From: Pseudomonadota bacterium
GTDB lineage: Bacteria > Pseudomonadota > Alphaproteobacteria > Micavibrionales > Micavibrionaceae
NCBI GenBank assembly: GCA_029558635.1
Contig: JAKQEE010000211.1
Span: forward strand, 1 to 64,000
DNA length: 64,000 nt
Direction: 5' to 3'
Below the pieces are notes generated by a model. That model saw only the letters and a list, made by a program, of their open reading frames with translations. It searched no databases and was not told where the DNA came from. Every line of letters begins with the position of its first letter. Within the stretch, counting starts at the first letter, position 1. Positions 16,240-25,198 of the stretch are shown here, piece by piece. The translations under genes were made by a program, and so were the position numbers.

Positions 16240-18534
16240 ATGCGTTATGTTGTAAGGCAAGGAAACAAAGAAACGGTGTGCGAATTTCGCGGCGTTGTCG
16301 AGACAGATCGCGGGGCAATGCTCAAAATGCGCCCTATCAAGGGGAAAAAAGACTTTTTGGCATCCCCTCAAGATGTTTCTACCGAACAGCAAAGGCAGCG
16401 CAACCCAAGCCCTACAGGAGATCAAGAGATGAATACACGGCGCAATAACCCTTACGGCACGTTCAAAGATGGACGCTATGGCTTTTGGGTGCGTGAACTG
16501 AAAAAAGGCGAGAAGTCCAGCAAAGAAGCTGTCTTGAAAGATGGGCGGCGTGTTGTTTTGGTGCGTGAGATCGAACAAGAACTTGAAGATCAAGACTGGG
16601 TACAAGATCTTGAGGACGAATGGGACAGCAAGATCCAGCGAGGCGGACGGCGCAATAACCCATACGGTGTGTTAAAAGACGGTCGGCCCGTTCTTTACGT
16701 CAAAGAGTATCATCCCTCGGGAGTTTGGATGGATGGCGACACGGTGATCCGCCCCAAAAACACAGGCGACATTCTCACCGAATTGACGGGCTATCCGATC
16801 CGATGGTTTCAGGGGATCGGCTTTGTGATCTTGAGTGGTTTGAGCAAAATTCTACCAAAAGGCGTTGTGACCAAAGTCAACAAAAAGATGGAGTCTGCCA
16901 CTTATCAAAAGCTGGACGCGGACGAGAAAGTGCAGGATGTGTACGCGCTGATCAAGGACGAATTGGCGAAGCGTTTGAAGGACGAGCGCAAAGATAAGTT
17001 TGCAAAAGGTGTTTGGGCGACAACAAAGAAAGAAGAAAAAGACCTGTTTTATCGGGACTTTTTTGGCGAAGCGTTGGCAGGGAGAAACACCACAGAAGCA
17101 ATCGAACGCATGGGCTACCATATTAGCTTGCGTAATCGAATGATTCTCAAAGGTCGCCTTGGTGAATTTTTGCGCGAACATCCCGAAGTGATCGAACAAT
17201 TGGCGCAAGGTGGACGGATCGGCCCTGACACGTTGAGCGACATCGAGCAACACGCTTACAAATTGGGCTATGCAGATGTGCAAGTCAAAAAAGACGCCCG
17301 AAACCGTGCGCAAGTCGAATTGGTCAAGCCGCGCTACCAAGAACTTGATCGCGATCTTCGTGAAATTATCCCATACATCGCACCCCAACAACCGCCACGC
17401 GCAAACAACCCATACATCTCTTTTATGGCTCCACGCAGCGGGACGGATGGCGGCACACAACACCGAGAACGCGGGTATGTGGACTTTGGATCTAACACTT
17501 ACACCCCAATTGCGGGATCAAAGTGGTTTGAAGAAGGGACAAGATTCGACTTTGCGGACAATGTGGACTCTTCGCGCAATTTGCTGAAAGCCGCGTCGTT
17601 GCTTGCTTTTGCTGAATCTTCGATGTCTCCAAAGGCGAAGATGGAGGCAAACCGCCAATTCTTTGAATTCGTCCAGCGCGGTGGAGCCTCCATGACCAAC
17701 AAGGAATTTACCGAATTTATCGCATACTTGGCGCAAAACAGCGAAGGCTTGATCCAAGGCAAAGCAAGCAAACTCAAGAAGTCCGCCAAGTGGGAAGAAG
17801 TCGAGGGCGATCCTGTCACCATTCTGTCCAGCGTTGGAAGCAAGGCCAAAACGCCACGAGTGAAAAAGGCCGTGGAGAAGGCCGTAGAAGCCGTGGAAGC
17901 CGTGGAAGCCGCTACGTCGGTTGTTGCACAAGCAGCCCAAGAAGTGACCAAGGCAAAGCGCAAGGTCAAGCAAGCCGTGGAAGTGGCGGAAAAGGCCCAA
18001 GAAGAAGCGATCAAGGCAGAGGAAAAGGCAGAGAATGCCCCAACGCCCCAAAACGAAGCCAAGGCCACGGAAAAGAAGACTCGCGCCAAGAAAGCAAAGA
18101 AAGTCGTGGAAGAGATCAAGCAAGAAGTCAAAGAAGCCGTTGCGGATCTGCAAGAAGCCAAGCAAGAGGCGATTGAAGCCAAAGCGGAAGCCGTGGAAGC
18201 GGTGGAGAAAGCGGCAGAAGTGATCGAGGCAAGCGAACCCGCGTTGATCGCGCAGGTTCCCGCACTTGAAGCCGTTGCGCAACAAGTCGAGACTTCAACA
18301 GATGCGATGCTTGCAGCAAGTTTAGGCGGTGGTGGCGCGTCTGCCCCGATCTCTGCATCCGAAGCGATGGCACTTGCCGACGCCGAAGCGAAGGCAAAAA
18401 CGGCGGCACGATTCAAGAAGAAGTCACCCGCAACCCCGCTCTCTCCGATCACTCCAACGGTCTATGCTCCACCCGAACCGCAAAAATCACAAGAAGAGAT
18501 AGACCGCGAAATGTTTGCAGCCCTTGGATTGTAA
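16240..18534 (+). CDS. Long coiled-coil protein with NNPYG repeats
   Basis: A 764-residue protein. The N-terminal region contains two copies of RRNNPYG-x-x-KDGR (about residues 67 and 139) and a later RANNPY. The middle is helical, and the C-terminal 230 residues are an Ala/Glu/Lys/Val coiled coil (EAVEAVEAA, KAEEKAENA). GGTGGAGG precedes the ATG at 16240. A second well-placed AGGAG before an in-frame ATG at 16429 (MNTRRNNPYG) suggests an alternative start. It may be a scaffold or tether in the virion (inference). A long minus-strand ORF over the coiled coil is a composition artefact. Confidence 0.65.
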   Translation: MRYVVRQGNKETVCEFRGVVETDRGAMLKMRPIKGKKDFLASPQDVSTEQQRQRNPSPTGDQEMNTRRNNPYGTFKDGRYGFWVRELKKGEKSSKEAVLKDGRRVVLVREIEQELEDQDWVQDLEDEWDSKIQRGGRRNNPYGVLKDGRPVLYVKEYHPSGVWMDGDTVIRPKNTGDILTELTGYPIRWFQGIGFVILSGLSKILPKGVVTKVNKKMESATYQKLDADEKVQDVYALIKDELAKRLKDERKDKFAKGVWATTKKEEKDLFYRDFFGEALAGRNTTEAIERMGYHISLRNRMILKGRLGEFLREHPEVIEQLAQGGRIGPDTLSDIEQHAYKLGYADVQVKKDARNRAQVELVKPRYQELDRDLREIIPYIAPQQPPRANNPYISFMAPRSGTDGGTQHRERGYVDFGSNTYTPIAGSKWFEEGTRFDFADNVDSSRNLLKAASLLAFAESSMSPKAKMEANRQFFEFVQRGGASMTNKEFTEFIAYLAQNSEGLIQGKASKLKKSAKWEEVEGDPVTILSSVGSKAKTPRVKKAVEKAVEAVEAVEAATSVVAQAAQEVTKAKRKVKQAVEVAEKAQEEAIKAEEKAENAPTPQNEAKATEKKTRAKKAKKVVEEIKQEVKEAVADLQEAKQEAIEAKAEAVEAVEKAAEVIEASEPALIAQVPALEAVAQQVETSTDAMLAASLGGGGASAPISASEAMALADAEAKAKTAARFKKKSPATPLSPITPTVYAPPEPQKSQEEIDREMFAALGL

Positions 18535-18570
18535 TCTCGGCAAATCCGCTCAATTTGGAAGGTCAAAGGC

Positions 18571-19164
18571 ATGAATTATCGACCATATCGACAAAGTGCA
18601 TACGATCCGATGCGTTTGAACAACCGCTTGCCGAATCAATGGTATGATCCCCGCGCATCGAATCCATACCACCACCGAACCCGCAATTCGTTTGCTTGGA
18701 GGATGCGCAACCCGCCAACATTCGCAGATCTTCTCCCTGAAATGCAGGAGGCCGCAAGGGATCAAGTTCAAGAATTTCTGCGCCTTGTTCCCGAAAAGCT
18801 GCGCCTTGCCGCAAAAAACGAAGCGCACTATCAAGAACTGTTGAGCGCATTTTATCGAAATCAGCAGGTTGTAGAAGAGAAAAAACTTGCGCAAGCTGTC
18901 AGCGACGTGATCGAACTCGCCCGCGAGGGTGGATATCCAGATCACGAGATCTTTCACGTTCCCGCATCTACAACCCCCGCGATGATCGATGTTGCGCCCC
19001 CCTATGAAGCCCCACCACCCATGATGCCAAGTATCTCCGAACCTCCCCCCATCCCCCCACAAACCCTTGAAGGCTTGGATCAAGCCCAACGTGCGTTGCT
19101 GGACGCCGTACTGCAAGAGATCCCCGTTGTTGTTGCGGAAATGGCTCAAGAGGGGCTTATCTAA
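18571..19164 (+). CDS. Unknown protein with NPY/Arg-rich N-terminus
   Basis: A 197-residue protein. The N-terminal 50 residues are rich in Arg, Asn, Tyr and Pro (ASNPYHHRTRN), resembling the NPY motifs of the preceding protein. A helical middle and a Pro-rich linker follow. The end contains EIPVVVAEM, similar to EIPVVVQTV in the protein at the left window edge, so the two may share a small C-terminal element. Family unknown. Confidence 0.6.
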   Translation: MNYRPYRQSAYDPMRLNNRLPNQWYDPRASNPYHHRTRNSFAWRMRNPPTFADLLPEMQEAARDQVQEFLRLVPEKLRLAAKNEAHYQELLSAFYRNQQVVEEKKLAQAVSDVIELAREGGYPDHEIFHVPASTTPAMIDVAPPYEAPPPMMPSISEPPPIPPQTLEGLDQAQRALLDAVLQEIPVVVAEMAQEGLI

Positions 19165-19185
19165 GCAAAGAGAGGGGATTGCAAG

Positions 19186-19245
19186 ATGTTGATGTTGAAA
19201 GATGTCTTGACGGCAGCACTTGAACACCTTGCTTTGATGACTTGA
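19186..19245 (+). CDS. Possible 19-residue leader peptide
   Basis: AGAGGGG about 9 nt upstream of an ATG that opens a 19-codon frame (MLMLKDVLTAALEHLALMT), ending 20 nt before the next gene. It could be a tiny gene or a translational leader for 19265. The evidence is only spacing and ribosome site. Confidence 0.25.
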   Translation: MLMLKDVLTAALEHLALMT

Positions 19246-19264
19246 GTACAAGGGACGAAACAAG

Positions 19265-20965
19265 ATGACACAGGTTGATATGAGGCCCCGTATTGAGCAA
19301 ATGTTAGCACCCATCGAAAAGCCCAAGGTGTTAAACATCGAAGGCGATCTTATGCGCAATATGAGAGGCGAAATCGATCCAGGCAAAACCAGTAGGCATC
19401 ATATCACCCAAACAGAAAGAGACCACATTAAGCAGGGAATTGAAAGCGGTGCGACAAGCTGGAGGAGTCCACGAAAGTTCTTTAACATTGAGCGACGGTC
19501 TGGAAACAAAATCTATCTTTCGATCTATGATTATCCGCTAAAAGATGGATATAATAAGATCGTGGAAGACTGGCAAGATGCCAAGCGTTCGGGTCGAGCC
19601 ATTGTAACCATCGAATCCGAAGAAGAAAACAAGCCAAGTCAACAAGCCGAACAAGCGATCTATCGCGAGAGTGCTGGAATGAAGTACACAGAACTAGAAT
19701 TTGATTTCTTGGCATTTCGCGATTTCTTGGAGAAATACGCACTACAAGACCGCAATTTTTATACGGCGGCGGCAAAGAACACCCTTCGCCAGATGTACAA
19801 TGCAAATCCTCCGCTTTTTCGCGTTCGTGCAAGCGACTTTTCCAAGGATAGACAATATGCAAAACTTGAGATCGGAGTAAGTATTGACGGCGGCAATCTT
19901 TGGAATTGGGTTGATTTAACAAAGAAACGATTGCGCCGACTAGAGATAGCCTTTGCCTTGTTTGGTCAAAAAGGAAAACAGCGGTTTGGTGGCGAAACGT
20001 ACCCAAGCTATCAATACGAAAAGCCTTTCAAGTATGATCTTGGTTTTTCACGCGGGCGCGATGCCTTCTTGGTTGGGATAGGATTCAACATCGCGAACGA
20101 TCAACACTCCACGACGCAAAAGTATTATTTTTCGCTTATTGGAAAGCCAGAAGCGAATGATTACAAGGCGGGCTGGTTGGATGGATGGAAGGACGCAAAT
20201 CTAGCTTCTGGTGGTCAATTTACCCCAAGCGTTCAAACGCTCACATCACAACAAAAGGAAGAGGTCGAGCGACACAAGCAAAAAAGAGCGCAAGTCGAAG
20301 GTGCAATTCAATCTCTCAAAGAGATGTTTAAGCCTTTCATAGAAGCCCAAACATCCGAAGAGAAAGCGCAGCACTTCTTAAAAATTATTGAGTCTCCACC
20401 AACAGAAAACGCCTATCGAAATCGTGTTGTGATCGACTTGCAGCAACAAGAACGCCCGCAAGAATTCGGAGGCTGGACGCTATTCTTGCGGGCTGACGTG
20501 TATTTCTCCCCCACAGGCAGATCTTATCTGTTTGATATACAAGGTGCAAAAAATTGGCTAGGAGAAGGGGGGGCGGGTCGGGTTCCCCTTGTTTTTCCAT
20601 TGCAATCAAAAATCTCTTTCTCTTTTCAACCCTCCACTTTTCCCTTTACAAGAGCCGAGCGCGTTGTGTGGGATAAATTGTTTTGTGAAGCGTTCGCTTT
20701 GTCGCACTTATCCGACGTGTATAAGCTACTGCATGACCGTTGGAAAAGATACGACCAACGAAACACCTTTTCACTCGAATCCTTCTTTGATCTTTATCAT
20801 GGGAATTATCGCACAACGGAAAACATTTTTCCTAGAGCAAGAGAACTTTCCCCCGTGTATGCTTATCCTCTTGTTATCGACAAGATACAGCAATTAGCGA
20901 GAGTGTTTGCAATGTTTCTTTTGCGCGAAGTGTTCGATCTGATCGGGCAGGAAGCGGCGTATTAA
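19265..20965 (+). CDS. Large unknown protein opening the middle cassette
   Basis: A 566-residue soluble protein rich in charged and aromatic residues, with no membrane helix or catalytic motif. AAGGGACG precedes the ATG. Its stop is one base before the next start, so it is coupled to the ParB/DdrB-like gene. From here to 39279 the genes look more A/T-rich and more Lys/Gln-rich than the virion block. This may mark a block of different origin (by eye). Confidence 0.65.
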   Translation: MTQVDMRPRIEQMLAPIEKPKVLNIEGDLMRNMRGEIDPGKTSRHHITQTERDHIKQGIESGATSWRSPRKFFNIERRSGNKIYLSIYDYPLKDGYNKIVEDWQDAKRSGRAIVTIESEEENKPSQQAEQAIYRESAGMKYTELEFDFLAFRDFLEKYALQDRNFYTAAAKNTLRQMYNANPPLFRVRASDFSKDRQYAKLEIGVSIDGGNLWNWVDLTKKRLRRLEIAFALFGQKGKQRFGGETYPSYQYEKPFKYDLGFSRGRDAFLVGIGFNIANDQHSTTQKYYFSLIGKPEANDYKAGWLDGWKDANLASGGQFTPSVQTLTSQQKEEVERHKQKRAQVEGAIQSLKEMFKPFIEAQTSEEKAQHFLKIIESPPTENAYRNRVVIDLQQQERPQEFGGWTLFLRADVYFSPTGRSYLFDIQGAKNWLGEGGAGRVPLVFPLQSKISFSFQPSTFPFTRAERVVWDKLFCEAFALSHLSDVYKLLHDRWKRYDQRNTFSLESFFDLYHGNYRTTENIFPRARELSPVYAYPLVIDKIQQLARVFAMFLLREVFDLIGQEAAY

Positions 20966-20966
20966 A

Positions 20967-22838
20967 ATGAATCAGATCTCTTCTCAAAAAATAGCGGCGA
21001 TCATCGCAAGAGTAAAAGAAGCACTCCACAAGCGAGGATTGCCCGAAGAATCGATCCATTTTTTTGATGATTCGCCAAATGTTCTACGTTGGCTTGTTCA
21101 CACCATTGAATTTTTATTCAAGCCATCCGATGCCATCGCACACACAACCCTTGTAATAACAAGCCCCGAAGGTTCGGAGAAATTGCCTTGTCGTTATATG
21201 ATTGTGGATGCCAAAAATTTGATCCCGTCGCATATCCCTACAGATGCAGGATTGCTACAGAAAAATTCAAAGTACCCAGACAATCTACAAGAACGATCCT
21301 ATGAAGGCGACATCATGGAGGCAGAGAAGGTGCGCAACAACCTTCGCCAATTCTTCCCTCCACTTGTGATCAATACAAATCCCGACGCGGTGAACGGCCC
21401 GCCCGTTGCAGATCGCAATCTCGTTGTTTTGGGTGGAAACTCACGCGCAATGACGATGCAGCTAATGTACAAACAGAGTCAACATTCTTCTCGATACAGG
21501 GAAATTCAAGCAAAGTATATCAGCTATTTGATCGAGCGTTCTCTTGACTTTGGCCTGACAATCGGTGATGTGCTTGCGGTTCAACAACCTATCCTGATCC
21601 GCGTCTTGGACTTGGATACAATGCGCCGATTCAGCGAAGCGCAACGCCTTGTGAGGCTGCTTAACGAAAGCCTAACGCAAAAGATGTCTTACACGCAGGA
21701 ATTGACCGCCATTGCGCGAAGTATCCCGCGTGAAGGATGGAACAAGATCGCCAAAGTGATCGCGCTTACGATGGATGTTGAAGATTCAACATTCAACGAG
21801 TATATGCAGACGCCAAAGGCCACGCCATTGATCGATACCTTGCGTCAATTCGGCGTTTTCAGTCTTCGCAATTTCAGCGTGTACTTTGATCAAGAAAACA
21901 AGGCACTCAATCGATTAGGGCGCTTCTTTGTAAAAGACATCTTGCTTGGCCGCGTCTTCCACAATCACCCCGAACAAATCGCCAAATTAACAGACTCGCA
22001 ATTTGATCTATTCTCGGATCTTGCGCCTTTTTTGATTGCATCGTCTTGTTGCGATCTCAGTTTCGATATTTTAAGCGACTTAATGATCGCCGTTCAAGCC
22101 GCCGATTATATGAAGAACGCCAAGCACACGGAAAACAGACAGCAGGTATTGACTTATCCCTCGTTTGTATCGATCCGCAAGGTCGCACAATTCAATCTGT
22201 TTTATCAGATACCACCCGAATTTGACGATGCACAAAAGACGGTTAGACGGCGTTTTTTGTGGCAATTGTTCTTTGATATGGGAACAAAGCGGCGCTATTT
22301 AATGCGCGGCTTTCAACGCTATGCCATACGCGCCGCACTACGCGATGAATTGCAAGGTGGACTTGCTCTATCAAGTGAAGAATTGAACATTGAACCAGAA
22401 AGCGCAAACAGCACGATTCTTTGGGCCTTTCAAGCAAAGAGATGGCAACAAGAAACAACCGCAGATGCAGCAGAATTTGAACTTGCGGAACAAAATTTAC
22501 TCGAAAACGCATCAACGCACCAACAAGGCTTGCAAGAAGACAAAAAAACAATCGTTCTCTCGCACAAGGACGGCATCTTGACAATCGAGCGAACAATCCG
22601 AGGGAAAAGGCACGTCTTTTCTTATTTTGATAGCTATACGCAACTTGTTCAAAGTGGACAGGCTTTGACAGTAGACAGCGAGCAAGCAAGAGCGTTGCAA
22701 CCCGCCACATCTACACATTCTGCGCAAGGCTTGCGTTTGCTGAATCCCCAAGCAAAGACAAGGCAAGAACGGCTTGCCAACGCGCAAGAATTGCGCTTTG
22801 ATCCAAGGGCTGCTGCATGGGAAGTTTCGCGTAGATAG
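20967..22838 (+). CDS. ParB/DdrB-like domain protein
   Basis: A 623-residue protein. The segment NGPPVADRNLVVLGGNSRAMTM near residues 140-162 follows the ParB-superfamily pattern (V-x-G-x-x-R-x-x-A) seen in the DdrB-like domain of phage defence-ablation (DarB-type) proteins. Such domains bind DNA or hydrolyse CTP/NTP in known members; neither is shown here. The rest is unrecognised. It is encoded with a SNF2-like helicase (25199) and an N6-methyltransferase (34212). In P1-like DarB these activities are part of one giant protein. Confidence 0.6.
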   Translation: MNQISSQKIAAIIARVKEALHKRGLPEESIHFFDDSPNVLRWLVHTIEFLFKPSDAIAHTTLVITSPEGSEKLPCRYMIVDAKNLIPSHIPTDAGLLQKNSKYPDNLQERSYEGDIMEAEKVRNNLRQFFPPLVINTNPDAVNGPPVADRNLVVLGGNSRAMTMQLMYKQSQHSSRYREIQAKYISYLIERSLDFGLTIGDVLAVQQPILIRVLDLDTMRRFSEAQRLVRLLNESLTQKMSYTQELTAIARSIPREGWNKIAKVIALTMDVEDSTFNEYMQTPKATPLIDTLRQFGVFSLRNFSVYFDQENKALNRLGRFFVKDILLGRVFHNHPEQIAKLTDSQFDLFSDLAPFLIASSCCDLSFDILSDLMIAVQAADYMKNAKHTENRQQVLTYPSFVSIRKVAQFNLFYQIPPEFDDAQKTVRRRFLWQLFFDMGTKRRYLMRGFQRYAIRAALRDELQGGLALSSEELNIEPESANSTILWAFQAKRWQQETTADAAEFELAEQNLLENASTHQQGLQEDKKTIVLSHKDGILTIERTIRGKRHVFSYFDSYTQLVQSGQALTVDSEQARALQPATSTHSAQGLRLLNPQAKTRQERLANAQELRFDPRAAAWEVSRR

Positions 22839-22897
22839 CCAAAGTTCTCTACAAGAGGCAAGGAAACGGCATAAGAGGCCACGAAACGGAGAAAGCG

Positions 22898-25168
22898 ATG
22901 TATCCCCCAAGTCGAATGACACACCCCATCCTAAGCGAAGGAAAGCCGCTTTCTCCTCACATTGGCAGAGGGGGAGATCTCAGACAGCGCAACATTGACG
23001 CCCGCCTCGTGTTGGGTCGCACACCGAACCCTCTTGCGGGCGATCCGCTGTATATCCCCGCTGGTGATGGTCATCGCCACAAATACAATCGTTTGCGCTG
23101 GGGCAAAGGGCATCGAAGGACACCAAACAAGCCGATAGGACAGCTTGTTGATGTGGCCCGTGCAAAGCTACAAGCGCGGCTTTTGTTGCGGTTTGCTGGA
23201 CAAGAGGCGTTTGTATTAGAATCGATCAAAAAACGCGCATTGTCTAAGAAGATCGACGCACTCTTGACGCAAGCGATAAGCGAACATCTGCAACGCGCCG
23301 CCCTAGATCTTTTCGACAATGCCGACGATATAGGCCGTGTTGGGTGGATCAGCATTGAAGGCGCGTTTTTGAAGTGGATCGACGCAGACGAAGAAGAAGG
23401 ACAAGCAAGCCAAGTCAAGGTCAAGAATGAGTACGGCCCGAATAAGTTTGATAGAGCGTCGGTTCGCTCGATCTACTCGTTCTTGTCGAAGGTTGAATCC
23501 AGCCGCCCCGAAGATATCGCACAAGGGATCGTGCTATCAGACAGCGAAGCGCAAAAAGCCTATCACTTTTTGCGCAAGTACCGCAAACAACTCCCCCAAA
23601 TTGGCATCCAGTTTGATCGGATTATTCCACCGCTTACCGCCGCCGAAAAGAAAATGCTTGCCGAACAAGGCGAGGATGAAGACAGCGAAAAAGACAGCAA
23701 AACCGCAAGCATCGAAGACTTGATGAAATTGTCTGTAGGAGAACAAACCCACACTCCAACGCGCAGCAAGCAAGATTCTGTGTACTCCATTCCGCGCCGT
23801 ATTGCCGAACACAAAGGCAATGTACAAGCCCAAATGCAGCTTTTGTACGATGAAGCCTTTTCAAGAATCCATTCGATCATTTCGGGCATTTCGCAGCGTA
23901 TGCAAGAAAAGGCATCGCTTACAAACCTTGAAGCAAAGCCAATCGCCCCCGTCCTTTCGTTTATGTATCAATGCCATGAACTGTACTACCTCGGCAACCG
24001 TGCCGATATCGCAGCATTGGCGGAACTACGAGCAGAGAACGAAGATGCCCCTATTCCAAAAGGATACAAGGGCGTTCCAAAAGGATACAAGGGCGTTTTG
24101 GGGATCTTGCTCGAACAAATGAACGTAGGAACCCCCGCCGATCCCACAAAGAGAATCAAGTACAACGAAAAACAGGGCTATGGCTTGTTTTCGCTAGATG
24201 GTGTCTTTGAAAAATACGCCAACGGAGAGACACGACGCACCCCCGAAGATCTGGACGGACTTAACCCATCCATGCGCGATCTTGACTTGGTAAGCGAACG
24301 CTACGCCGCGATCTTGTCGAACTTCTTGCGCTATGCCCTGATCCTTTTTGATATTGATCACTACGACCAATTAAAGCCTAGCAAGTTTCGCTTGGCGCTC
24401 GAAGCCTACAACGCCCAACACCCCGACCAAAAACTCCAGCCCTATCAAGTCCAGATCGATCCAACGCAAATCAGCGGCTTTGTGAAGGATATGATTGAAA
24501 AGGCGTTGAAGCATCCAAAAGTGATCCCATGCGGCGTGATGCAAAACGGCGATCTTCTGCTTTCGCTCACGAAAGACGACAAGGGAAAGCTGCAATATAT
24601 CCATGTGTACGAGGTGGATGCTTCGCTGTCCGATGTCGCGAAAACGGAAAAGTTTATGCGCGAAGTTTATGCCCACAAGATGAGGCGGTTTGCAGAAGGC
24701 GATAAATACGCAATGGATTATTTTTCAAATCATCTCGTGCAAGGCATCGACATTGGAAGTGTACGGGCTTTCTACTCACATAGTGGCTTGCGTGTTTTAT
24801 CTCCACAAGGCGATTTGATTACAGACAAGGGGGAAGCTGAAAGTTCAAGCCTGATCGGGATGGGCTTGCGTAAAGTCCTTGAATGGACTGCTCAAAAAGA
24901 CCCGATCCGATTCTTTACCAACGACGAACAGGCGGTCATCGACACCGATCCCGCGTTTCGCTTGATCCGTGATCGATTCACTCCAAGCAATTTGATCAAA
25001 AAACTGCACAATCACGGATTCGCAAAGCTGTTTCTCTTCTTGCATAGCCTCGGTGTGCCGCTTATTGGCGACGAATACACGAAAGAACGCGACACGATCC
25101 GCAAGGTCGCAGCCAAGACCAAAGCCGAAAAAGACGGCAACGAAAGAAGAAATAAATCCAGCGAATAA
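22898..25168 (+). CDS. Large unknown protein
   Basis: A 756-residue protein. The N-terminus is basic and Pro/Gly/His-rich (RHKYNRLRWGKGHRR), and the rest is helical and charged. It contains an in-frame 21-bp tandem duplication giving PKGYKGV twice (about residues 388-400). GGAG precedes the ATG. It lies between the ParB/DdrB-like gene and the helicase. I recognise no family or active site. Confidence 0.6.
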   Translation: MYPPSRMTHPILSEGKPLSPHIGRGGDLRQRNIDARLVLGRTPNPLAGDPLYIPAGDGHRHKYNRLRWGKGHRRTPNKPIGQLVDVARAKLQARLLLRFAGQEAFVLESIKKRALSKKIDALLTQAISEHLQRAALDLFDNADDIGRVGWISIEGAFLKWIDADEEEGQASQVKVKNEYGPNKFDRASVRSIYSFLSKVESSRPEDIAQGIVLSDSEAQKAYHFLRKYRKQLPQIGIQFDRIIPPLTAAEKKMLAEQGEDEDSEKDSKTASIEDLMKLSVGEQTHTPTRSKQDSVYSIPRRIAEHKGNVQAQMQLLYDEAFSRIHSIISGISQRMQEKASLTNLEAKPIAPVLSFMYQCHELYYLGNRADIAALAELRAENEDAPIPKGYKGVPKGYKGVLGILLEQMNVGTPADPTKRIKYNEKQGYGLFSLDGVFEKYANGETRRTPEDLDGLNPSMRDLDLVSERYAAILSNFLRYALILFDIDHYDQLKPSKFRLALEAYNAQHPDQKLQPYQVQIDPTQISGFVKDMIEKALKHPKVIPCGVMQNGDLLLSLTKDDKGKLQYIHVYEVDASLSDVAKTEKFMREVYAHKMRRFAEGDKYAMDYFSNHLVQGIDIGSVRAFYSHSGLRVLSPQGDLITDKGEAESSSLIGMGLRKVLEWTAQKDPIRFFTNDEQAVIDTDPAFRLIRDRFTPSNLIKKLHNHGFAKLFLFLHSLGVPLIGDEYTKERDTIRKVAAKTKAEKDGNERRNKSSE
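24056..24097 (+). repeat. 21-bp tandem duplication in coding sequence
   Basis: CCAAAAGGATACAAGGGCGTT occurs at 24056-24076 and again at 24077-24097. It keeps the frame and adds one heptapeptide. Confidence 0.95.
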
Positions 25169-25198
25169 GCCCGAACATCGGACAAAAGGAGCCTCTTT

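Noticed and set aside
17499-18452. Long minus-strand ORF rich in Ala and Ser
   Set aside because: It is the antisense of an Ala/Glu/Lys coiled coil, which gives open but meaningless frames.
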